Assembly: GCF_014217995.1 (NCBI RefSeq)
Contig: NZ_CP041617.1
Coordinates: forward strand, 496,001-560,000
Direction: 5' to 3'
From: Campylobacter vulpis
GTDB taxonomy: Bacteria > Campylobacterota > Campylobacteria > Campylobacterales > Campylobacteraceae
Length of the DNA: 64,000 nucleotides
Shown here: positions 56,893 through 64,000 of the stretch, in pieces
How positions within the stretch are numbered: the first letter of the stretch is position 1
How the letters are laid out: each line of letters opens with the position of its first letter
Notes under the pieces: generated by a model
Seen by the model: the letters and a program-made list of their open reading frames with translations, nothing else
Databases searched by the model: none
What the model was told of the DNA's origin: nothing
Made by a program: the position numbers and the translations under genes

Positions 56893-57954
56893 ATGCAAAG
56901 ACTTAAAACGAGACAAATTAAAGTTGGTAAAGTGGCTATCGGTGGGGACGCACCTATTTCGGTGCAATCTATGCTTTTTACAAAAACAAGGGACATTGAG
57001 GGCTGTTTGGAACAGCTTAACCGCCTTTATTTTGCAGGAGCGGATATTGTTCGACTTGCCTGTTTGGATATGGCAGATGCTAGGGCCTTAAAGGAGATTA
57101 AGGCAAAAAGTCCTCTGCCTTTAATCGTAGATATTCATTTTAATCATAAACTTGCCGTCTTTTGTGCGGAATTTATAGACGGAGTGCGGATAAATCCGGG
57201 TAATATAGGCTCTAAAGAAAATGTCAAAGAAGTGGTAAAAGCGTGCAAAGAAAGGCAAATTCCCATAAGAATAGGCATAAATCACGGCTCCATAGAAAAG
57301 CAATTTAGTGATAAATTTGGCTATGGAGTTGATGCTATGCTTGAAAGTGCGAAATATAATATAGGACTTTTGGAGGATTTGGATTTTAGGGACATTAAGA
57401 TTTCTATGAAAACCTCGCACACGCAAACGACCATTGAGGCTTATGAGAGGTTGCGTCCGCTTTGTGATTATCCTTTTCATTTGGGCGTGACGGAGGCTGG
57501 GACGCAATTTCACAGCACCATTAAAAGCTCTATTGCTTTAGGACATCTACTTTTAAAAGGCATAGGTGATACGATGCGAGTGTCGATGACTGGGGAGCTA
57601 GAGGAAGAAATTCGCGTAGCAAGGGCTATTTTGCAAGATAGCGGTGTGCAAAAAAGTGGGGTAAATATCATTTCTTGTCCAACTTGCGGACGCATTCAAA
57701 GCGACTTAGTATCAGCGATAAAAGTGGTGGAAGAAAAAACCAAGCACATTAAAACTCCCCTAAATATCAGCGTTATGGGCTGTGTAGTCAATGCTTTAGG
57801 AGAGGCTAAGGGTGCTGATGTCGCCATAGCTTTTGGTAAGGGACAAGGACTTGTGATAAGGCAGGGCGAGGTCGTAGCAAAGCTTAAGGAGGATAAATTA
57901 GTTGAGCGTTTTTTAGAGGAGGTCGAGGACGAAGTGAGATTAAGGGACGATTGA
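56893..57954 (+). CDS. ispG: 4-Hydroxy-3-methylbut-2-enyl diphosphate synthase IspG
   Basis: The Fe-S enzyme of the late MEP pathway, about 353 residues. [25 protein letters not shown] at the start, [33 protein letters not shown], and the cluster ligands in [12 protein letters not shown] plus [13 protein letters not shown]. Start chosen at ATG 56893 because aaaagag stands 8 bases upstream; ATG 56875 has no ribosome site and abuts a hairpin. Confidence 0.94.
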   Translation: MQRLKTRQIKVGKVAIGGDAPISVQSMLFTKTRDIEGCLEQLNRLYFAGADIVRLACLDMADARALKEIKAKSPLPLIVDIHFNHKLAVFCAEFIDGVRINPGNIGSKENVKEVVKACKERQIPIRIGINHGSIEKQFSDKFGYGVDAMLESAKYNIGLLEDLDFRDIKISMKTSHTQTTIEAYERLRPLCDYPFHLGVTEAGTQFHSTIKSSIALGHLLLKGIGDTMRVSMTGELEEEIRVARAILQDSGVQKSGVNIISCPTCGRIQSDLVSAIKVVEEKTKHIKTPLNISVMGCVVNALGEAKGADVAIAFGKGQGLVIRQGEVVAKLKEDKLVERFLEEVEDEVRLRDD

Positions 57955-57978
57955 TTTTTTTTTTTTTTTGATTATAAT
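57955..57978 (+). promoter_or_regulatory. Promoter with 15-T tract before GmrSD-like gene
   Basis: Fifteen T (57955-57969), then gat and a perfect TATAAT (57973-57978), 25 bases before the start. The T run takes the place of the known T-rich -16 element of Campylobacter promoters but is unusually long. Confidence 0.7.
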
Positions 57979-58002
57979 GCACCCTTTATTTAAGGAGCAA
58001 TG

Positions 58003-59667
58003 ATGACACCGACACAATCTACACTTAAGGAATTTTTTCAAGGAGATAGGCAGTTTATAATCCCTGTGTATCAAAGGGCGTATTCTTGGGAAGAGTCGCA
58101 GTGGAAGACATTTTTAGAGGATTTAGAGGAAGCTACAAAGGGGGAAAATCACTATTTTTTCGGCAATGTGCTGTTAGAAAAAATAAATAATGGCAAATTT
58201 GACATTATCGATGGGCAGCAAAGACTTAGCACTATTGTTATTTTTGTGCGTTGTTTAATCAATGCACTAAATCTCAAAGATTATGATAAAGAGAGGCTAA
58301 AAGAAATAGAGGAGGATTATTTAGAATTTAGAAAAATGTCAAAATTAAAGGCTTTGGAATATGATAGAGATTATTTTTGTGATGTGATTATCCATAATGA
58401 TGACAATAAACACGAGCCGCAAACCCCCTCGCAAAAACGCATTTTAAAGGCAAAAGAATTTTTCATAAAAGAATTAGAAAAGAAAGAGATAAAGCAACTC
58501 GAAAATATATTTCAAGCTATGCAAAATGCACAAATTATTAAGCTTGAATTTGATAATAAAAAAGACTCCGTGCTGATGTTTGAGCTGCAAAATAACCGTG
58601 GCAAAGATTTGACAAATATGGAGAAGTTAAAAAGCTATCTAGCCTATCAAATTTACACTTATAGTGATAAAGAATCTGCTGAAAATAAGCTTAATGAAAT
58701 GGTGGGCGTTTTTGAGGAAATTTACCGCATTTTAAATGGCATAAAGTGCTTGGACGAGGATGCTATACTTAGATATTTTAATATCGCAACTTCAAAATAT
58801 GGCTTTTCTTACAGAGAAAATGATGATAGTTTAAACTATAAAAAAGAGCTAAAAGATATAAGGGATAATGAGGCTAAACTTGCTTGGATTAACAATTATG
58901 TCAAGGGGCTTAAAAATGCTTTCATTGACTTTAAAAGCTTTGAGGAATCTAAAAGTGAATTTAAAGAATATTTGCTTTTTTTAAATGTGGCGGATGCTTA
59001 TCCTTTCGTGATTAAGGCTTATGGGCTTTTTAGAAATGATGCACAAAAATTAGAAAGAATATTTAAAGCCCTTGAGATAATTTCTTTTAGACATAAATTG
59101 ATAGGAACTAGGGCAAAAATGGGAGAGCATTTAAATGAATCTTTGAAAGAATTTAGCATAGAAAAGCTTGAAGAGAGCATTAAAAATGCCTGTGCTTCAC
59201 ATTGGAGTGATGATAAAATCAATGTTATATTAAAACCAAAAGGATACACTTTAGGCAAAATATCTCCTTATATTTTTATGCGTTATGAAAATGCCTTAAA
59301 AAATGAAAATGCGAGAGATAGGGGCTATATTTTCAAACTTGACGATGTGAAAGAACCGCAAATAGAGCATATCGCTCCGCAAACAGAAAATGACGAAAAA
59401 CTCGCAGGTGGATACTGTGAATATGATGAAGATTTTAAAGAAAAACATTTAAATTGCATAGGCAATCTTATGCTTATTTCAGGTGCACATAATATTTCTA
59501 TCGGCAATAAAGTCTTTAGTGAAAAACTATCAAGCTATGAAAATTCTCCTATGTTACAACATAGAGAAATTAAAAATTTTGCTAATGGTAAAATATGGGA
59601 TAAAGATTCTATTAATAACCGTCACGAAAAAATACAAAAATTTATCTTAAAAACTTGGAAATTGTAA
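58003..59667 (+). CDS. GmrSD-type DUF262/DUF1524 protein
   Basis: A protein of about 554 residues in the architecture of type IV modification-dependent restriction enzymes. The N-terminal DUF262 domain has IPVYQRAYSWEESQW and the ParB-like IIDGQQRLST (D70-GQQR); the C-terminal DUF1524 has an HNH-like set with IEHIAPQ near residue 455, CIGNLMLISGAHNISIGNK. GmrSD cuts glucosylated-hydroxymethylcytosine phage DNA; related proteins include BrxU and SspE. Target here unknown. Two adjacent ATGs (58000, 58003); AAGGAG spacing favours 58003. Confidence 0.82.
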   Translation: MTPTQSTLKEFFQGDRQFIIPVYQRAYSWEESQWKTFLEDLEEATKGENHYFFGNVLLEKINNGKFDIIDGQQRLSTIVIFVRCLINALNLKDYDKERLKEIEEDYLEFRKMSKLKALEYDRDYFCDVIIHNDDNKHEPQTPSQKRILKAKEFFIKELEKKEIKQLENIFQAMQNAQIIKLEFDNKKDSVLMFELQNNRGKDLTNMEKLKSYLAYQIYTYSDKESAENKLNEMVGVFEEIYRILNGIKCLDEDAILRYFNIATSKYGFSYRENDDSLNYKKELKDIRDNEAKLAWINNYVKGLKNAFIDFKSFEESKSEFKEYLLFLNVADAYPFVIKAYGLFRNDAQKLERIFKALEIISFRHKLIGTRAKMGEHLNESLKEFSIEKLEESIKNACASHWSDDKINVILKPKGYTLGKISPYIFMRYENALKNENARDRGYIFKLDDVKEPQIEHIAPQTENDEKLAGGYCEYDEDFKEKHLNCIGNLMLISGAHNISIGNKVFSEKLSSYENSPMLQHREIKNFANGKIWDKDSINNRHEKIQKFILKTWKL

Positions 59668-59722
59668 GTTTTAATAAAATTTTTTTATTGCAAAGAGTTT
59701 AAAATTGATGAGGTTGATTTCA

Positions 59723-59744
59723 TTTTTTTTTTTTTTGATATAAT
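59723..59744 (+). promoter_or_regulatory. Promoter with 14-T tract before DUF2972 gene
   Basis: Fourteen T (59723-59736), then ga and TATAAT (59739-59744), about 67 bases before the ATG. Same arrangement as the promoter at 57955. Confidence 0.7.
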
Positions 59745-59810
59745 CCCTCTTTTTAATTTTAAACTTCATTTTGAATTAAATTTAACCACAACGAACACAA
59801 AAGGAACATA

Positions 59811-61724
59811 ATGATTACTAATCCAAACTCAGCCACACAAAGAATTAAAAATCATCTTTCTTATAAACTTGGTCAAGAACTCATTAAGTATGACACGGGG
59901 GGGGGGGGGGGTAATCCTCTTTCTTTAATCTTTTGCCTACTTAAAATCAAATTTCATCATAAAAAACTTACCAAATTTAGAAAAACACTTGAACTTGCAA
60001 GGGCAGATTTAGCCTATCCTCCACTTAGACAATGTCCTGATTTTAACGAAGCTTTATGGATAAAAACTTGGCTTACTTATAGACTTGGCAGGGTCTTGCT
60101 TGAATGTGATAGGGATAAATTTAAAGGGGGTTATTTTAAATTTTTCTCTAAAATCAAACAAGCTAAAAAAGAATTTAAGGTCTTAAAAGAAAGTAAGGTT
60201 TATCAACTAAAAGATGAACTAAAATTTAAAAATGAAGAAGATTTTGACTTCCTCATTAAAAACTATGCTTTGATAGAAAATTTACTTACACATTATGAGG
60301 CTTTAAATGAAATTATTGTATTAAATATGGCTTTTGTGTTAGAGCATTTTAATGAAATTTCTTTATGGCTAAACTCTAAAGAATTTAAAGAAAAATATGA
60401 GAAAGAAAATCACCCTTATCCACCTTTATTAAATCCTGATATTTTAAATGAGCTTTTACTCATAGAATGTGATGATAAACAAAACTTAAAAAGTGTTTTA
60501 AAAGAACAAGCCTTCAAGCTAAGCAAGGAAGCTTTAGCTTATATCAATGCTAAGCTTGATTATAGACTAATCCCTGCTGAAAAAGCTTGGGAGATGAACT
60601 TGCCTTTGCCAAGAGGATATAAATTTATTTATTTAAACAATGGTGCCTCAGCTTCTTCGGCTATTTTGAATTATTTTTCTTTATCGGGCGTTAAAATTTA
60701 TGAGTATTGGGTGCCTCAAGAAGAAAATTATCATTTGTATTATAATGATTTGTTAAATAAAAATAATTTTGTAGCTGTGGCTGTGCATGTTCATTATTCA
60801 AAATTGCCTTATTTGTTAATAGAAAAAGTTCCAGCACTTTATGTTACGAGAGATCCTATTTCTAAGCTTAAATCTATCTCAAATCATTTTATCTGTGGCT
60901 TAAATGCACTTGACTATATCAAATCAACTATGAAGCGTTTTAATCTTACTTGCAAAGAATATAGCAAACTTATACCCAAAAATAAATATTGGAAGCACGA
61001 GGGAGAATATCCAAGATGTGATGTTACTTTTGAGGATAGTTGGCTTTTATATGGTTGTCTTAGCTTTGATAGTTTAATTCAAAAAATTCCTAGTATTACA
61101 GACATTTACTTTTTTGATTTTAACGAATTTGAACCAAAAAATGTATTTTTGACTTGGAATAAATTAGCCAAACTATTTCATTTTTCTATACCAGACAGAT
61201 TATTGCTTGAAATAAGAATGGAGACTGTGAGATTTGGATTATCGGTTCTTCCCACATGTCTTTACGCATTAGAAGAAGATGTAACTAAAAATGAAGAAGA
61301 TAGAAGTAGTCTCAATAAAGAGGGAGGTTATGAAATTTATATTAGTGCAGATATAAAACAAACGCTTAAAGAAGATATTATTATCATCGATGAAATAAAT
61401 ATTAATGATAGTAGAATCATCGCTTATATAAAGGACGATTGCAAGGATATTTTGCGTAATGAAAAATTATTGCAAGAGAGTAAAAAATTCCTCGATGGTT
61501 ATTTTCAAGCATTAAGAGAAAATGTTAATAAAACTAAAGAAAATCTCATCACAGAAAAGAAAGTTTTAGAATATCTTAAAAGAGATACGCAGATACGAAA
61601 TAAGATTAAAAAGCTACTTGACGAAGAACTAAACTATCTCAAAACCCATCGTCCCGACATCGTAGCTTCGTGGAAGTATTATCAGGAGTTTGAAAAAATT
61701 TGTGAGGAGCTGGAGAGAAATTAA
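59811..61724 (+). CDS. Phase-variable DUF2972 protein
   Basis: A 637-residue protein of the Campylobacter DUF2972 type. Residues about 10-150 contain helical modules (RIKNHLSYKLGQELIKYD and the similar WIKTWLTYRLGRVLLECD). The central domain (about 265-460) has FIYLNNGASASSAILNYF and YVTRDPISKLKSISNHF, where R347 and S355 are spaced like the 3'-phosphate-binding pair of sulfotransferases. A 15-G tract after codon 28 gives five Gly and is in the open frame here. Slippage would truncate the protein near residue 35. AAGGAAC precedes the ATG. Substrate and activity unknown. Confidence 0.75.
   Translation: MITNPNSATQRIKNHLSYKLGQELIKYDTGGGGGNPLSLIFCLLKIKFHHKKLTKFRKTLELARADLAYPPLRQCPDFNEALWIKTWLTYRLGRVLLECDRDKFKGGYFKFFSKIKQAKKEFKVLKESKVYQLKDELKFKNEEDFDFLIKNYALIENLLTHYEALNEIIVLNMAFVLEHFNEISLWLNSKEFKEKYEKENHPYPPLLNPDILNELLLIECDDKQNLKSVLKEQAFKLSKEALAYINAKLDYRLIPAEKAWEMNLPLPRGYKFIYLNNGASASSAILNYFSLSGVKIYEYWVPQEENYHLYYNDLLNKNNFVAVAVHVHYSKLPYLLIEKVPALYVTRDPISKLKSISNHFICGLNALDYIKSTMKRFNLTCKEYSKLIPKNKYWKHEGEYPRCDVTFEDSWLLYGCLSFDSLIQKIPSITDIYFFDFNEFEPKNVFLTWNKLAKLFHFSIPDRLLLEIRMETVRFGLSVLPTCLYALEEDVTKNEEDRSSLNKEGGYEIYISADIKQTLKEDIIIIDEININDSRIIAYIKDDCKDILRNEKLLQESKKFLDGYFQALRENVNKTKENLITEKKVLEYLKRDTQIRNKIKKLLDEELNYLKTHRPDIVASWKYYQEFEKICEELERN
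59897..59911 (+). repeat. Coding poly-G tract, 15 G
   Basis: An unbroken run of 15 G near the start of the DUF2972 gene. Present length keeps the 637-codon frame open (ON); loss or gain of one or two G would shift the frame. Confidence 0.92.
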
Positions 61725-61812
61725 GCTAAAGGGCTCTCTTTAGAAATTTATTAAAGATATTTAATTTATTACATAGTTTTGTTAAAATTTGCTTTTTAAA
61801 TGGAGTAAATTG

Positions 61813-63192
61813 ATGAATAATGAAGAGCATTATGATTTAGATTTGGAGCGTATGATATTAAGCTCTTGTTTATTGGGCGGTGGGGAAGTTTATGCTAATA
61901 TCGCTGGAGATATTGAGATTAAGGACTTTAGTTTAAAAGCACATCAAGATATTTTTAAAGCCATTATTGCCTGTGTGAATGCTGGAGAGCCGATTAGTCT
62001 TAGTTTTTTGAAAAAATATGGTAAATTAGATGAGCAAATTTTAAACGAAATTATAGCCACGCCCTCGATGGTAGATCTTAGTGCTTATGCTAAAGAGTTA
62101 AGGGAAAAGGCTATTAAAAGACAACTTCTAGGCTTTGCCCATCTTTTACCAAGTCGCATTAGTGCAAATAGGGCTGTGAGCGAAATTTCTGATGAGCTCA
62201 GTAAAGATATTTTTAGCATTATTAGCCGTGTTAATTCGGCTGATATTAAAAATGTCAATGAAGTTTTAGGTGAGCTTTTAGAGGAATTTAAAAGACAAAA
62301 AAGTTTAGAAAATAAGCACATTATAGGACTTGAAAGCGGTTTTGATGAGCTTGATGATAAAACAAAAGGTTTTAAGGGCGGAGAGCTTATTATCGTTGCG
62401 GCTAGACCGGGTATGGGTAAGACAACTTTATGTCTAAATTTTATCGATAATGTGTTAAGGCAAAACAAAGGTGTAGTGATGTTTTCACTTGAAATGCCCG
62501 GAATTCAAATTATGCAAAGACTACTTGCGTCTAAAACTTCTATCCCCTTGCAAAAAATCATTACCGCCGATTTAAATGATAATGAGTGGGATAGAGTGAG
62601 TGATGCTTGCAATTATTATTCTAAAACCAAGTTTTTTTTGTATGATAGCGGTTATGCTAGTATTACAGATATTAGGGCGATTTTAAGAAGGCTTAAGGCT
62701 CAAGAAAATGATATTTCTTTATGTGTAGTTGATTATATAGGACTTATGATGAGCCATTCAAATTTTAGTGATAGACATTTGCAGGTAAGTGAAATTTCAC
62801 GCGGACTTAAGCTTTTGGCAAGAGAGCTTGATATGCCTATCATCGCACTTTCACAGCTTAACCGTTCTTTAGAAAATAGGTCCAATAAACGCCCGATGTT
62901 AAGCGATTTGCGTGAGAGCGGGGCAATTGAGCAAGATGCGGATACGATTTTATTTGTTTATCGTGATGAAGTATACAGGGAGCAAGAGGAAAAAGAAAGA
63001 GAAAATAAGGCAAAAGCAGAAGGGAAAGAATATTATCCAAATTTCGTGCCTAATCCAAGGCAAGAAAGTGCTGAAATCATCATAGGTAAAAATAGAAATG
63101 GTCCTGTTGGCACGACTGAAGTGGAATTTCAAAAGGAAAATTCGCGTTTTGTAGATAAGTCAAACATAGATGAAATAACTTTTAATGGTTAA
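61813..63192 (+). CDS. dnaB: Replicative DNA helicase DnaB
   Basis: The hexameric fork helicase. About 459 residues from ATG 61813 (MNNEEHYDLDLERMILS), with TGGAGT upstream; an earlier in-frame start has no site. N-terminal DnaB domain, then RecA-like core with Walker A ARPGMGKTT (about 197-205), MFSLEMPGIQIMQRLLA, VVDYIGLM and the IALSQLNRSLENRSNKRPMLSDLRESGAIEQDADT segment. Confidence 0.96.
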   Translation: MNNEEHYDLDLERMILSSCLLGGGEVYANIAGDIEIKDFSLKAHQDIFKAIIACVNAGEPISLSFLKKYGKLDEQILNEIIATPSMVDLSAYAKELREKAIKRQLLGFAHLLPSRISANRAVSEISDELSKDIFSIISRVNSADIKNVNEVLGELLEEFKRQKSLENKHIIGLESGFDELDDKTKGFKGGELIIVAARPGMGKTTLCLNFIDNVLRQNKGVVMFSLEMPGIQIMQRLLASKTSIPLQKIITADLNDNEWDRVSDACNYYSKTKFFLYDSGYASITDIRAILRRLKAQENDISLCVVDYIGLMMSHSNFSDRHLQVSEISRGLKLLARELDMPIIALSQLNRSLENRSNKRPMLSDLRESGAIEQDADTILFVYRDEVYREQEEKERENKAKAEGKEYYPNFVPNPRQESAEIIIGKNRNGPVGTTEVEFQKENSRFVDKSNIDEITFNG

Positions 63193-63202
63193 AGGAGAAA
63201 AA

Positions 63203-64000
63203 ATGAAATTAAGAGAGATAGCAGAATTTTTGAGTTTAGAATATGAGGGAGAGGATTTAGAAATTAGTGCGCTTAATTCTTTACTAAGGGCTAGTTTTAC
63301 GGAGCTAACATATTGTGATGGGGAGAAAAATGCTAAAGATATCCCAAATACAGGTGCCGCAGCTATCATAGTTGCTAAAGAATATGAAAATTTAGTTCCA
63401 AAAGACACTAAGGCTCTCATTTCTCCTAATCCTCATCTTAGCTTTGCTTTTTTAAGTAAAATTTTTGCTAAACCTCTTTTTGGTGAGGTTAAAATTCAAA
63501 ATATCGCAAAAAGCGCGAAAATAATGCCTAATGTTTATTTGGGAAATAATGTTGATATAGGCGAAAATGTAGTGATTATGGCGGGGGCTTTTGTGGGGGA
63601 TAATGTCAACATAGGCGATGAAAGTGTAATTCACCCTAATGTTGTGATTTATAATGACACAAAAATCGGTAAAAAATGCCATTTGTTAGCAAATTGCGTT
63701 ATAGGAAGTGATGGTTTTGGCTATGCACATAATAAAAATGGAGAGCATTATAAAATTTATCATAATGGCAATGTGATTTTGGAGGATTTTGTCGAAATCG
63801 GGGCTTGCACGACTATCGATAGGGCTGTGTTTGGAAGCACTATTATTAAGACTGGGACTAAGGTGGATAATTTGGTGCAAGTGGGACATAATTCTCAAAT
63901 CGGGCAAAATTGTATCATTGTCGCGCAAACGGGAATTTCAGGCTCAACTGAACTAGGGCGTAATGTTGTAATGGGCGGACAAAGTGCGACAAGCGGACAT
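63203..64000 (+). CDS. lpxD: UDP-3-O-acylglucosamine N-acyltransferase LpxD, 5' part
   Basis: The third enzyme of lipid A synthesis; 266 codons are seen before the window ends without a stop (family about 320). N-terminal domain with MKLREIAEFLSLEYEG and GAAAIIVAKEY, then a hexapeptide-repeat left-handed helix (from about residue 105), GSDGFGYAHNKNGEHYKIY, EIGACTTIDRAVFGST and the catalytic His region NLVQVGHNSQIGQNC. AAAGGAG is just upstream of the ATG. Confidence 0.94.
   Translation, partial: MKLREIAEFLSLEYEGEDLEISALNSLLRASFTELTYCDGEKNAKDIPNTGAAAIIVAKEYENLVPKDTKALISPNPHLSFAFLSKIFAKPLFGEVKIQNIAKSAKIMPNVYLGNNVDIGENVVIMAGAFVGDNVNIGDESVIHPNVVIYNDTKIGKKCHLLANCVIGSDGFGYAHNKNGEHYKIYHNGNVILEDFVEIGACTTIDRAVFGSTIIKTGTKVDNLVQVGHNSQIGQNCIIVAQTGISGSTELGRNVVMGGQSATSGH

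Noticed and set aside
57955-57969. Poly-T after ispG as an intrinsic terminator
   Set aside because: No stem precedes it; it is followed at once by a TATAAT box, so it fits a promoter element better.
61725-61760. Short hairpin ctaaag/ctttag after the DUF2972 gene as terminator
   Set aside because: Only 6 bp and the following tail is not a U-run; support too weak to list.

Overview
The window reads as chromosomal DNA of a thermotolerant Campylobacter close to C. jejuni, C. upsaliensis and C. helveticus; the exact species cannot be fixed from sequence alone. The evidence is low GC, very dense gene packing with stop/start overlaps, the N-glycosylation genes pglA/C/D and pglE/F/G, the chu haem locus, jlpA and cjaA, a split-up flagellar gene set (fliF-fliG-fliH, flhB, flhX), the futalosine menaquinone gene mqnC, and long poly-G tracts of the phase-variation type. 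No rRNA, tRNA, IS element or CRISPR array was seen, and no gene-free stretch exceeds about 210 bases.

Layout. 1-7836 (+): end of pglA, pglC and pglD, running without a gap into a cytochrome c gene, hemL, two small membrane proteins, an MFS transporter, a FliK-like protein and flhX. 7837-16185: MFS transporter (-), then exbB-exbD-tonB (+) facing chuA-chuB-chuC-chuD (-), with divergent chuZ (+); together these form a complete haem uptake and degradation system with Fur-box-like sites. 16207-18816 (-): a large restriction-modification polypeptide that looks acquired. 18970-23034 (+): mqnC, an M16 peptidase-like gene, recG. 23078-31504 (+): pglE-pglF-pglG, cheY, prmA, ftsH, a phosphatidylserine decarboxylase homologue, pssA. 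31501-33372 (-): DUF455 protein, a YiiX-like papain-fold protein and a small lipoprotein. 33510-34501 (+): msrB, marC. 34476-37104 (-): a three-gene nucleotidyltransferase / sugar-kinase-like / HAD-phosphatase cassette.

37207-48346 (+): hisC, fliF, fliG, fliH, dxs, perR, a CYTH/CHAD-like gene, ubiE/menG, xseA, serC. 48373-51653 (-): fabH, plsX, rpmF, a DUF177 protein, ndk, fdxA. Then ahpC (+), a Pmp3-like membrane peptide preceded by a 14-G tract (+), flhB (+), yaaA and jlpA (-), cjaA (+), ispG (+), a GmrSD-type DUF262/DUF1524 protein (+), a phase-variable DUF2972 protein carrying a 15-G tract (+), dnaB (+) and the start of lpxD (+).

The most notable points are: the N-glycosylation locus split into two halves about 21 kb apart, with pglD fused by a TAATG junction to an unrelated operon; a likely transferred R-M gene; an uncharacterised nucleotide-activation cassette; two poly-G tracts, one intergenic and one coding; two 14-15 T tracts placed directly before -10 boxes; and a Cache-like membrane sensor (PglG) beside cheY. 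Comparisons to C. jejuni gene order are from memory and were not checked against a database.
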